From CAVQUE01 sp046290435 (lineage in GTDB: Bacteria; Actinomycetota; Acidimicrobiia; Acidimicrobiales; UBA8592): a DNA stretch of 58,135 nucleotides. A program made the position numbers and the translations under genes. The stretch covers positions 1-58,135 of the forward strand of contig JBKAGO010000056.1 of NCBI GenBank assembly GCA_046290435.1, read 5' to 3'. Under the pieces are notes generated by a model. It was not told the DNA's origin. It searched no databases and saw only the letters and a list, made by a program, of their open reading frames with translations. This document shows positions 37,044 to 44,990 of the stretch, one piece after another; the first letter of the stretch is position 1; every line of letters starts with the position of its first letter.

Positions 37044-37638
37044 TGCGGTACCTCTCTTGTCTGGTGCCGACCGCCTCCTCCGCCGAGTTGCGAGAACGTT
37101 CCGGCCGACGGCAAGAGAGTCGCAGTCGCGCGCCCTGCGCTGGGTTGCGCATGTGTTGCGCGTCGAAGGGAACCGCGGCGCGTCGGCCGCAGGCTGGGCA
37201 ATGCGTCTCAACCCAGGCAGCGCCGGCGAAGTCCGGATCAGCCCCTGCTAGCACCGCCCGCGGCATGAACGCGCTGGCCTGGATAAGGCGTCGACGATCC
37301 GGGAGACTCGCCGCTTGCACCCTGGCCGAGACCGACTGATCGGCGGCCACCGGGGGGATCACGTCGACAGCCCGGGCGCTACTTACATCATCGTCCCGCT
37401 GCAACTTGCGTGATCGTCCCAGGCCAACTTGCAATTTCGTCCCGACGCAACCTGCATGATCGTCCCGGACGTATCGGCAGGATCGTCGGCCCGTGTTGCC
37501 GCCTGTCGTCATTGGTCCCGCCAATGCCGGCGTGTGGACGGTGCCGGGGGCGTTGCTGCCTGCGCTGTGGCTGGATCGAGGAGCTGGATGGCTCGCTCGT
37601 GCCGACCCCAGGCCCGTCTGCCGATCGGGACGTGCAGG
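37044..37638. other. Non-coding gap with IS21-end-like repeats
   Basis: No convincing gene was seen in this 595-base stretch. At 37381-37475 the motif CAAC(T/C)TGC(G/A)(T/A)GATCGTCCC or close variants occurs about three to four times at ~22-base spacing, after ACTTACATCATCGTCCC. Repeated ~20-bp transposase-binding motifs of this kind mark IS21-family termini, so this may be a solo IS21 end. No istA or istB is adjacent. Confidence 0.4.
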
Positions 37639-38658
37639 TCAGGGCGTCGGGGGGTGGTGGCGTAGGTGGTGGCAGGGGGCGCAGCGGAGTTGGAGTTCGT
37701 CGACGTGGGTGCGGCGGGTGGTTTCGTAGTCGGGGACGTGGTCGTATTCGGCGAGGTCGTGGCGGCCGCAGTCGACGCAGCTGCGGTCGCGTTCTTTGAC
37801 GACTCTCTTCTGGCGGGTGGTGGGGTGGCGTTGGCGGCCGGATGCGTTGATGGGCTTGCCCTCCGCGTCGTGGATGAGGACTCGCAGGAACGCGTCGGGG
37901 ACGAGCTCGGCGATGATGGTGTCGCAGATGGGGGTGCCGTCGTCGCAGGTGGCGCCGTCGCCGCGGACGTGGAAGATGACTTCGGTGTCGATCGTGCCGG
38001 TGCCGGTGTCGAGGATCTCTTCGATGGCGTCGGCGTATTGGGCTGCGGTGGTGGGGTAGGTGCCGTCGGCTTCGCGGCGGGCTTTGGTGCGCATGACGAG
38101 CACGGTGAGCACCGAGATCAAGATGGCGGCGATGTGGGGTTGCAGGCGCAGGGTGAACACGACCATGCCGTCGGGTTCGGTTCGCCACTTGACGGATCGG
38201 GCGGCTCGTTGGCGGGCGGCGATGTCGTCGGGTGGCAGGTTGCGGTGCATCCAGGCCGCGATGACCTTGCCGGCCTGTGACGCGGGGACATCGGCGACCA
38301 GGTCGACGAGCTCGGCTTCGGTGTCGGCTGTGGCGGTTCGGGTGAGGGTGCGCACCTTCGAATACGTCAGCCGCCGCTCCTCGAAAGCCCGGGACGTGAC
38401 GGGCAGGACGGTGAGGGCCTTGCCGACGCGGATCCATTCGCGTGCGGTGCACTCTTCGATGCCGGCGACGTTGGCCAGCCAGTGCGCTGCGGTGGGTGAG
38501 CCGTCGAGGATCCATTCGGGGGACTCGGCGAAGGCGGCTGCGGTCACGACGAGGCGGTACTGGTAGTCGTTCCACTGGGTGGACAGCGCCAGCAGTTCGG
38601 CTCCCAGGGGACCCAGCCCGACAGCGGGGGATCGTTCGAGGGTGCTCGTCTTCTCCAC
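37639..38658 (-). CDS. DUF222/HNH endonuclease-like protein (copy 2)
   Basis: 339 aa, nearly identical to copy 1 at 16964-17983; differences are scattered single residues (for example PASQAGKVIAAW for PASGVAKAIAAW). The HNH core CVDCGRHDLAEYDHVP and RCAPCHHLRHH is intact. GTG 38658 has AAGGAG upstream. The conserved leader hairpin (38675-38746) and the CGCGGACGCGTC iterons precede it. Both copies border RTX or unknown secreted-protein genes. Confidence 0.82.
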   Translation of the reverse strand: MEKTSTLERSPAVGLGPLGAELLALSTQWNDYQYRLVVTAAAFAESPEWILDGSPTAAHWLANVAGIEECTAREWIRVGKALTVLPVTSRAFEERRLTYSKVRTLTRTATADTEAELVDLVADVPASQAGKVIAAWMHRNLPPDDIAARQRAARSVKWRTEPDGMVVFTLRLQPHIAAILISVLTVLVMRTKARREADGTYPTTAAQYADAIEEILDTGTGTIDTEVIFHVRGDGATCDDGTPICDTIIAELVPDAFLRVLIHDAEGKPINASGRQRHPTTRQKRVVKERDRSCVDCGRHDLAEYDHVPDYETTRRTHVDELQLRCAPCHHLRHHPPTP

Positions 38659-38674
38659 GGACCTGCTCCTTGTG

Positions 38675-38942
38675 TCGTCGCTACGATCGAGGGGGCGTCG
38701 AGAAGGGGAGAGGGGAGAAGGGCGTTTCCCTCGATCGTAGCGACGACCTGTGACAGTCTCGCCGGGCCCGCCGCGCCCGCGGACGCGTCCCGCAATCACC
38801 CAGCGAAATCGCAAAACCCCTGGTCAGCGACGCGTCCGCGGACGCGTCCGGCCGGGTCCGGGTCACCGTTCGTCACCCGCGGGCGCCGCTCGGTCCATCG
38901 GTCCGGGCCCTGCCCGTCACCGGACGCGCCCGCGGACGCGTC
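38675..38942. repeat. Conserved hairpin and three iterons upstream of DUF222-HNH copy 2
   Basis: A 19-bp perfect inverted repeat (38675-38693 and 38728-38746) is identical to that of copy 1. CGCGGACGCGTC motifs occur near 38778, 38839 and 38931. The segment between 38659 and 39081 otherwise shows no gene. Unconserved bases between the motifs differ between the two copies, while the motifs themselves do not. Confidence 0.8.
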
Positions 38943-39081
38943 TCGGTCTCGCGGCGCGCTCAGCTCGACACCGACCGTGACCACCCATCACCCACCGCGT
39001 ACTGCGGTGCCGCGGCCCCGGTGAGGTCCATGACCGATACCGTTGCCGATCGTCGGGCCCCGCCGATCATGGGAGCGGTTC

Positions 39082-39978
39082 GTGTTGTCATTCCTGCGGG
39101 TGCGCTTCGCCATCCTCGTCGTCCTCACAGCCGCCGGCTTGATCGTCGCGTCCTCTCCGGCCCAGGCACAGAGCCGCGCCACCTGCGGTGGCCAGGCCGT
39201 CACCGTCGACGCCGGGCACGACACCGTCCGCGTCTGCACCAGGCAGGCCCCCGGCAGATCGGGTCCGTATTCGATCGCGCTGTTGGTCGAGAACGCCGGC
39301 TGGCTTCGACCCCAGGAGCAGACGCTGGCGACCATGCTCCGCAACAACGGCCACACCGTCACACCCTTCACCGCCGATGCGCGACCGCGTGTCAACGCCA
39401 GGAACAACCCCGACATCGATCTCCTGTTGTTCTCGCCGTCGCTGACCTACACCGAGCGGTACCACCTGGCGCAACGCCACTCGCTCCCCATGCTCGACAT
39501 GAGCAAGTACTCCTGGTACCGCCGCTTCGTCCTGCCCGCGAACAACGACATCGCCGGACCCCGCTTCTCGGGCACTCCCTACACTTCGCGACGCGTGGTG
39601 TACACCAACGCCGGCGTCATCGACTGGCGCGGCCGGCGGGTCGGTCCGGTCCGGGTGCTGCGCACGACACGTTCCACCGGCGAAGCGCCCATGCGCCGGG
39701 CCATCAACCACTCCACGCGCGGCGACGCCCAGTTCTTCCTGCGCCACGCCTCCGACCGGCGCGCCCGAGCGGCCATCGGCGTCTACCTCCCGGCCGGTTC
39801 GACCGTCACCCGACCCGCTGCCACCAGGGCCGAGGAACGACGCCGCACCTCGAGAGCACCCTGGGTCGGGCTCATCCTGTTCGACGACGACCTCGGCAAC
39901 GGCAGCCAGTACGCCCAGCTCACCCCCGCCGGCAGGAGCCTCGTCGAAGCCGCGTTGGCTCGCCTCATGAACCCCTGA
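39082..39978 (+). CDS. Secreted Rossmann-like protein, paralogue B of 34284-35489
   Basis: 298 aa from GTG 39082 (GGGAGCGG upstream). The signal peptide is VRFAILVVLTAAGLIVASSP. The mature protein aligns end to end with the C-terminal domain of paralogue A: PYSIALLVENAGWLRPQEQT, DIDLLLFSPSLTYTERYHLA, LPMLDMSKYSWYRRFVLPAN, DDDLGNGSQYAQLTPAGRSL. Instead of RTX repeats it has only a short Asp-rich joint (AVTVDAGHDTVRVC). The first ~25 bases around the start are also similar to those of paralogue A. Convergent with the UXS-like gene, whose stop abuts its own. Function unknown. Confidence 0.7.
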   Translation: MLSFLRVRFAILVVLTAAGLIVASSPAQAQSRATCGGQAVTVDAGHDTVRVCTRQAPGRSGPYSIALLVENAGWLRPQEQTLATMLRNNGHTVTPFTADARPRVNARNNPDIDLLLFSPSLTYTERYHLAQRHSLPMLDMSKYSWYRRFVLPANNDIAGPRFSGTPYTSRRVVYTNAGVIDWRGRRVGPVRVLRTTRSTGEAPMRRAINHSTRGDAQFFLRHASDRRARAAIGVYLPAGSTVTRPAATRAEERRRTSRAPWVGLILFDDDLGNGSQYAQLTPAGRSLVEAALARLMNP

Positions 39979-40908
39979 TCACAGCTGGCCGGCGAACCAG
40001 GCCGCGGTCCGCTCGAGGCCGTCGCGCAGCGCTGTCGTCGGCTCCCAGCCCAGCTCGCTGCGAGCCTTCGTGAGATCGGGGCGGCGCTGCTTGGGGTCGT
40101 CGGCCGGTAGGGGTTCGCTGACGATGGTGCTCGAGGAGTTGGTGACGTCGATGATGAGCTCGGCGAGCTCTGCGACCGTCGTCTCGGTGTCGGCGCCGAT
40201 GTTGACCGGGCCGGTGATGCCGGCATCGAACAGGGCCAGCTGCCCGGCGATCTGATCGTCGACGTAGCAGTAGCTGCGGCTCTGGGAGCCGTCGCCGTAG
40301 ATGGTCAGCGGTTCGCCCCGCAGGGCCTGGGTGATGAAGTTCGACACCACCCGGCCGTCGTCGATGCGCATGCGGGGCCCGTAGGTGTTGAAGATGCGCA
40401 CGATGCCGATCTCGAGGCCGTGGGTGCGCCGGTACGCCATGGCCATCGACTCCGCGAAACGCTTGGCCTCGTCGTACACGCCCCGGGGGCCGATGGGGTT
40501 GACGTGACCCCAGTACGTCTCGGGCTGGGGATGCACCTGGGGGTCGCCATACACCTCCGACGTCGACGCCAGGAAGAACCGGGCCCCCTTGGCCCGGGCC
40601 AGACCCAGACAGTTGTGGGTGCCCAGGCTGCCCACCTTGAGGATCTGGATGCCGTAGTCGCCGAAATCGGCCGGCGACGCCGGACTGGCCAGATGCATGA
40701 TCGCATCGACTTCGCCGGGCACCCACAGATAGTTCGACACGTCGCCGTGGGCGAACGTGAAGCGCTCGTGGCCGAACAGCCCCTCGACGTTCTCGCTGCG
40801 CCCCGTGATGAGGTTGTCGACGCACACGACCTCGTCGCCGCGGGCCACCAACGCCTCGCACAGGTGCGACCCCAGGAACCCGGCACCGCCGGTGACCACG
40901 ATCCGCAT
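39979..40908 (-). CDS. UDP-glucuronate decarboxylase-like SDR (UDP-xylose synthase)
   Basis: 309 aa. GGAGFLGSHLCEAL, IMHLASPASPADF, STSEVYGDPQVHPQPE and GVYDEAKRFAESMAMAYRRT (catalytic Tyr-x3-Lys), then RIFNTYGPRMRIDDGRVVSN, all diagnostic of the UXS group that converts UDP-GlcA to UDP-xylose. It would feed the same polymer as the GalA/GlcA-type epimerase at 28490-29440. A downstream hairpin element (40968-41056) lies 60 bases before its start. Confidence 0.85.
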   Translation of the reverse strand: MRIVVTGGAGFLGSHLCEALVARGDEVVCVDNLITGRSENVEGLFGHERFTFAHGDVSNYLWVPGEVDAIMHLASPASPADFGDYGIQILKVGSLGTHNCLGLARAKGARFFLASTSEVYGDPQVHPQPETYWGHVNPIGPRGVYDEAKRFAESMAMAYRRTHGLEIGIVRIFNTYGPRMRIDDGRVVSNFITQALRGEPLTIYGDGSQSRSYCYVDDQIAGQLALFDAGITGPVNIGADTETTVAELAELIIDVTNSSSTIVSEPLPADDPKQRRPDLTKARSELGWEPTTALRDGLERTAAWFAGQL

Positions 40909-40967
40909 CTGCTTCCTCCGGTCGCTCGCCCTGCTGCCCGGGCGAGTGTAGGGGCGACCGAACGACC

Positions 40968-41056
40968 GGGGTCAGACCCCGCTTTCCCGCCTTCTCCAGG
41001 ACCTGCGGCCTGGTGCCCGACTGCTGGGAGAAGGCGGGAAAGCGGGATCTGACCCC
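40968..41056. repeat. 89-bp long-hairpin element (copy 1)
   Basis: GGGGTCAGACCCCGCTTTCC onward (arm ~30 bases) is inverted at the other end with one mismatch; the loop holds AGGACCTGCGGCCTGGTGCC. Ends GGGGTCA/TGACCCC match the two other elements at 44626 and 54796, while the inner arm is different. It lies in the gap between the UXS gene and the RTX gene (40909-41330), in which no other feature was recognised. Confidence 0.88.
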
Positions 41057-41330
41057 ATGCGCGCCGCCGTGGAGCGCGACACAGCGCTCCGTCACATCAT
41101 CGTCATCTCTGGCATCGCTGGCAACACCAGCAACAACATTCCGTGGCACACAAACCGCAGGTGGTGACAACGAATCGGGCCGTGGGGCCTGGGTCCGGGG
41201 TCTCGGGCCGGACGTCGTGCTCAAGATTTTCGGGCGGACGCCGATTTCTTTACGGAAACGTGACGACCATCTCGCATTTGCCCTCCGGGTTGCGTTAGGG
41301 TCTCGGCCCATTGCCCACGAGGGGATGCCA

Positions 41331-42371
41331 ATGCGGAGTAGGACTGGCATGCTGCTGGTGGCCATCATGGCGATCATCGCCCTGATGCCCGCCGTGGCGT
41401 CGTCCCAAGACAACCAGTCGAACGGCGGCCACACGGCCGTCTGCCGAGGCAATGTGGCCACCCGCCAGGCGCCGTCGGGCGCCAACGGTGCCGTCATCAT
41501 CGGCACCCCCGGCGACGACGTCATCGTCGGCACTCCCGGTAACGACCGCATCATCGGCCTGGGCGGAAACGACATCATCTGCGGCCTCGGCGGCGACGAC
41601 ACCATCCTCGGCGGGGCGGGCAACGACCGCATCCTGGGCGGCACCGGTGACGACACCCTGGTCGGCGGCCCCGGCCGCGACCGCCTCTACGGCGGCCCTG
41701 GCGACGACGTCCTACGCAACCGTGGCAACGGCATCGTCCACGGCGGCAGCGGCAACGACAGCTGCCGTCCCGGACGGGCCCGCACCCGCGCCTGCGGCGG
41801 CGCCCAGACCACCACCGCCACCGACGCCGGCACCGCGGCCGGCCAGCCCGCGGCATCGCCATCGCGAGCCCCGGGCCAGCGGCCCGACACCCCCGTCGCC
41901 CCTCGCGGCGTCGACGCCCGAGTGGTCGGCGCCTGCCGCACCATCGCCAGCCCCGCCTACGCCGGGGAGAACCCCTGGTACTCCGGCGGCACGTTCTGCT
42001 CGGTCGAGATCAGCTCCACCCAGGTCGCACCCACCCTTCCCGGCAGCGACGAGAACGTCACCGTCGGGTTCCTCTGCAACGCCGCCAACCCCTCCATCGA
42101 GGACCTGAAGAACCCCTTCGCCTGCCAGGTCTCCACCGGCGGCCCCGGCGTCAGCGGCATCGAAGACCTGTCACCGCGCGACCGGCCCGGACCCGTCAGC
42201 GGCGTCGTCGACTACGTCCGCACCGGCCACCGCTACTGCGTCCACGCCGGCAGCGTCACCTACTACGACTACGACGACGCCACCGGCGCCAGCAACTGGC
42301 TGCCCAACGTCGACGTCGTCGGGCCCCGCTGCTTCACGCTGAGCGGTGCGGGCGTCCTGACCTGGGACTGA
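41331..42371 (+). CDS. Secreted RTX-repeat protein with Cys-rich C-terminal domain
   Basis: 346 aa from ATG 41331 (GAGGGG six bases upstream; ATG 41325 is also possible). The signal peptide is GMLLVAIMAIIALMPAVASS. Residues about 45-125 hold eight GGxGxD repeats (GTPGDDVIVGTPGNDRIIGL). A Thr/Ala/Pro linker leads to a ~170-residue domain with six Cys (VGACRTIASPAYAGENPW, FCSVEISSTQ, GFLCNAANPS, RCFTLSGAG), probably disulfide-bonded outside the cell; I do not recognise it. The next gene is the Wzz/BY-kinase, in the same direction. Confidence 0.75.
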   Translation: MRSRTGMLLVAIMAIIALMPAVASSQDNQSNGGHTAVCRGNVATRQAPSGANGAVIIGTPGDDVIVGTPGNDRIIGLGGNDIICGLGGDDTILGGAGNDRILGGTGDDTLVGGPGRDRLYGGPGDDVLRNRGNGIVHGGSGNDSCRPGRARTRACGGAQTTTATDAGTAAGQPAASPSRAPGQRPDTPVAPRGVDARVVGACRTIASPAYAGENPWYSGGTFCSVEISSTQVAPTLPGSDENVTVGFLCNAANPSIEDLKNPFACQVSTGGPGVSGIEDLSPRDRPGPVSGVVDYVRTGHRYCVHAGSVTYYDYDDATGASNWLPNVDVVGPRCFTLSGAGVLTWD

Positions 42372-42500
42372 CCCGCCCCCCGGCGCGGCTGCCATCGGTA
42401 GGTCGTTTCTCACGTTCTTTCGCATCTGGCAGGCTGGGTGGCTAGCCTGCCCGCAGGCGCAGAACACTCGCGTCGGGCGGACCTCGAAGTCAGGATACGG

Positions 42501-44255
42501 ATGGATCGCGAACTCTCGCTGGCCGACTACATCGACGTGCTGAAGCGCCGCTGGTTCTACGTGCTGGCCGCCATCGTCATCTGCACCGGGCTGGCCTACG
42601 CCTATGCAGACAGCCAGGAGCGGCTCTACCGCTCGGCCACCACCGTGCTGGTCACCGCCAACGACGGCAACGGCATCGTGGCCCCCGGACAGTTCGCCCA
42701 GCAGAACTTCGCGTTCTCCAACGCCATGGCCAACGAGGCCTTCTTCGCCCAGAGCGTCCTGGTCTCCTCCGAAGTCGCGCAACGCCTGGGCATCCCGCCC
42801 ATCGTCACCGTGTCGAGCTCGCCCGAAGCCGACATCTTGACGTTCATGGCCATCAACGAGGACCCGGTCGTGGCCGCCGAGCTGGCCAACACCTACGCCG
42901 AGGTGTTCATCGAGAAGCGCCGCGAGGTCCTCGTCGAGGAATTCGCCGAGGTCGCCGCCCAGGTGCAGGAACAGATCGACACCATCGAGACCCAGCTCGC
43001 CGCGCTCGACGAAGAAGACCCGTCTCGTCGGCCGCTCGAACAGCGCCGTGAAGGCCTGGTGTTCAACCTCCAGGAACTCAGCCTGGCCAGCCAGCTGTCC
43101 GGCGGCAGCCGAGCCACCATCATCACCCCGGGCGTCGCGCCCACCGCCCCGTTCCAGCCCAACACCAGCCGCAACATGATGCTCGGCGCCGTGCTGGGCC
43201 TGATGGTCGGTGTCGGCGTGGCGTTCCTGCGCGAGTTCCTCGACGACCGCATCCGCCTCCCCGAAGACCTCGAAGCCGTCGACGCCCGCCTGGTGTCGCT
43301 GGCCTCCATCCCCGTCGCCGCCGGCAACGGCACTGACGGCCACATCATCTCCCTCGACGACCCCGACGGCATCGTCGCCGAGTCCTACCGGCGGCTGCGC
43401 TCGTCCATCGTGTTCATGGCCGCGACGCAGGACCTGCAGGTCGTCCAGGTCACCAGCGCCTCCCAGAGCGAAGGCAAGAGCACCACCGTCGCCAACCTGG
43501 CCGTGGCCCTGGCCCGCACCGGCAAGCGCGTCGTCGTCGTCGACGCCGACCTGCGCCGGCCCCGCCAGCACGCCCTGTTCGGGGTGCCGGCCTCGCCCGG
43601 CATCACCGACGTCCTGGTCGGCACCCACGAACCCGACGACGTCGCCGCCCGGCCCATCGACAACGTCGCCCTGGCCGTCATCCCCGCCGGATCCACAGCC
43701 CCCAACCCGGCCGAGCTGCTCAGCACCAACGAGATGAGCGACGTCATCGACTCCCTCGCCGCTGTGGCCGACATCGTGATCATCGACTCGCCGCCGCTGC
43801 TGGCGGTGTCGGACGCGCTGGCCGTGTCGTCGCTGGTGGACGGCACCGTGCTGGTGGTGCAGGGCCGCAGCACCCGGGCCAAGGAACTGCGCGTCGCCCT
43901 CGACGCCCTCGAGCGTGTCGACGCCCACGTCGTCGGCGCCGTCCTCAACAAGGTCAAGGGCCCCGACCGCAACTACTACCAGGATTACCTCACCGCGCGG
44001 CCCGCAGCAGCCGATCCGGTCGCGTCGAACGGTGAACGCAAGCCGATGAGCTTCAGCTTCGACGAAGCGCCTGCGGGCGGCAACGGCGCGTCGGCAGGCA
44101 ACGGCAAGGCGGGTCCGGCCGCCGGCATGACCAAGCCGACCGAGACCGCCGCCAAGGCGGGCACCCGGCGGAGTCGCAAGAAGGCCGCCGAGCCCGCCGT
44201 GTACGACGCCGACGACGAAGACTCGAGCGTCTGGGCATCCCGAGGCGGCCGCTAG
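42501..44255 (+). CDS. Wzz/BY-kinase fusion controlling polysaccharide chain length
   Basis: 584 aa from ATG 42501. N-terminal Wzz domain: SLADYIDVLKRRWFYVLAAI (TM1 about 18-36), coiled-coil periplasmic part, second TM at about 226-243, then the BY-kinase. Kinase motifs: Walker A SQSEGKSTT (about 321-329), Walker A' VVVVDADLRRP (about 344-354) and Walker B IVIIDSPPLL (about 425-434). The tail is Lys/Ala-rich and holds few tyrosines (YYQDYL near 495), unlike the Tyr cluster of CapB/Wzc. Fusion of both halves in one chain is the actinobacterial/proteobacterial Wzc layout. It controls Wzy polymer length and export. Confidence 0.88.
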   Translation: MDRELSLADYIDVLKRRWFYVLAAIVICTGLAYAYADSQERLYRSATTVLVTANDGNGIVAPGQFAQQNFAFSNAMANEAFFAQSVLVSSEVAQRLGIPPIVTVSSSPEADILTFMAINEDPVVAAELANTYAEVFIEKRREVLVEEFAEVAAQVQEQIDTIETQLAALDEEDPSRRPLEQRREGLVFNLQELSLASQLSGGSRATIITPGVAPTAPFQPNTSRNMMLGAVLGLMVGVGVAFLREFLDDRIRLPEDLEAVDARLVSLASIPVAAGNGTDGHIISLDDPDGIVAESYRRLRSSIVFMAATQDLQVVQVTSASQSEGKSTTVANLAVALARTGKRVVVVDADLRRPRQHALFGVPASPGITDVLVGTHEPDDVAARPIDNVALAVIPAGSTAPNPAELLSTNEMSDVIDSLAAVADIVIIDSPPLLAVSDALAVSSLVDGTVLVVQGRSTRAKELRVALDALERVDAHVVGAVLNKVKGPDRNYYQDYLTARPAAADPVASNGERKPMSFSFDEAPAGGNGASAGNGKAGPAAGMTKPTETAAKAGTRRSRKKAAEPAVYDADDEDSSVWASRGGR

Positions 44256-44297
44256 CGCCTGGCGCTCGCCGCCTGGTCGGGCGTCACCGGTCGGGCG

Positions 44298-44990
44298 TCA
44301 CTGGTCGGCAGCGCCGAAGTCGAACGCCAGGTACTCCTCGGCGCCGGCCTCGACCGCTTCGCCGGCCACCTCGACCCATGCGTGGGCCGCGAAACCGTCG
44401 TCGGAGCGTCGGACGCCGATGCGCAGCACGGGATCGTGACGGCGCAGGACATGGCCCATCACCAGCGAACGGCGCAGACAGCCGCGCTCGGAGCCGTAGA
44501 TGCGTGGACTGAGGCGCTGCACTGCGCGCAGGCCGCGGAGCTCGCGGTCGGTGGGACTGGGGGTTCGGGTGTCCAGCTGGGTTTCCGGCTGGTGGCTCGT
44601 GCCTTCCGCCGGCTCTGGAAATGCTGGGGTCAAGTCTGATTTATCACCATCTCTCGGCCGACCTGCCTGACCTGCTCCGTTGCTCGGAGATGGTGATAAA
44701 TCAGACTTGACCCCGGTGGTTTGCGGCCCGGTCGTCTCGCCGCCGGTGGTCGCCGTGCCCGGCCGTGTGGGTTCTGCCGCTGGGTCCTGGAGGCGGAGGC
44801 CGAAGGTCTTGGTCGACTTCGCGATGGGGCGGCGGCGGACCGAGATCTCGGCGGCGGCGAACAGCAGCGCCACCCATGCGGTGGTCGCCAGCTCCCGCGG
44901 GGGGACACGCGCGGCCCTGGCGAGCACGTCGGCTCCGCGCCTCGCCGGAGAGCGGCGCTGTGGGGGCTCGGAGGGGGTTTGGGCCGTCAC
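44298..44990 (-). CDS. Lasso peptide B2-type leader protease (transglutaminase-like)
   Basis: 230 aa from GTG 44990, which overlaps the exporter TGA. The N-terminus has the B2 helix (ELATTAWVALLFAAAEISVR, then IAKSTKTFGLRLQ). The cysteine-protease core is YGSERGCLRRSLVMGHVLRR (Cys171), FAAHAWVEVAGE (His203) and LAFDFGAAD (Asp224 as the third member of the triad). B2 cuts the leader after the conserved Thr region once B1 has bound it. Typical B2 proteins are about 140-150 aa; here a ~75-residue low-complexity insert separates helix and core. About 30 residues of it are encoded by the 89-bp hairpin element at 44626-44714. Confidence 0.8.
   Translation of the reverse strand: MTAQTPSEPPQRRSPARRGADVLARAARVPPRELATTAWVALLFAAAEISVRRRPIAKSTKTFGLRLQDPAAEPTRPGTATTGGETTGPQTTGVKSDLSPSPSNGAGQAGRPRDGDKSDLTPAFPEPAEGTSHQPETQLDTRTPSPTDRELRGLRAVQRLSPRIYGSERGCLRRSLVMGHVLRRHDPVLRIGVRRSDDGFAAHAWVEVAGEAVEAGAEEYLAFDFGAADQ
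44626..44714. repeat. 89-bp long-hairpin element inside the B2 gene (copy 2)
   Basis: GGGGTCAAGTCTGATTTATC plus ACCATCTC is perfectly inverted at the other end. It encodes residues ~93-122 of B2 and keeps the frame open. The element itself is 89 bp, not a multiple of three, so insertion must have been accompanied by other bases, or the frame was restored afterwards. Confidence 0.9.

Noticed and set aside
37044..37380. Small plus-strand ORFs (100-141 codons) across the gap
   Set aside because: They have arginine/alanine-rich random composition and overlap the 5' end of the TolB/RTX gene; no ribosome-binding site or domain.
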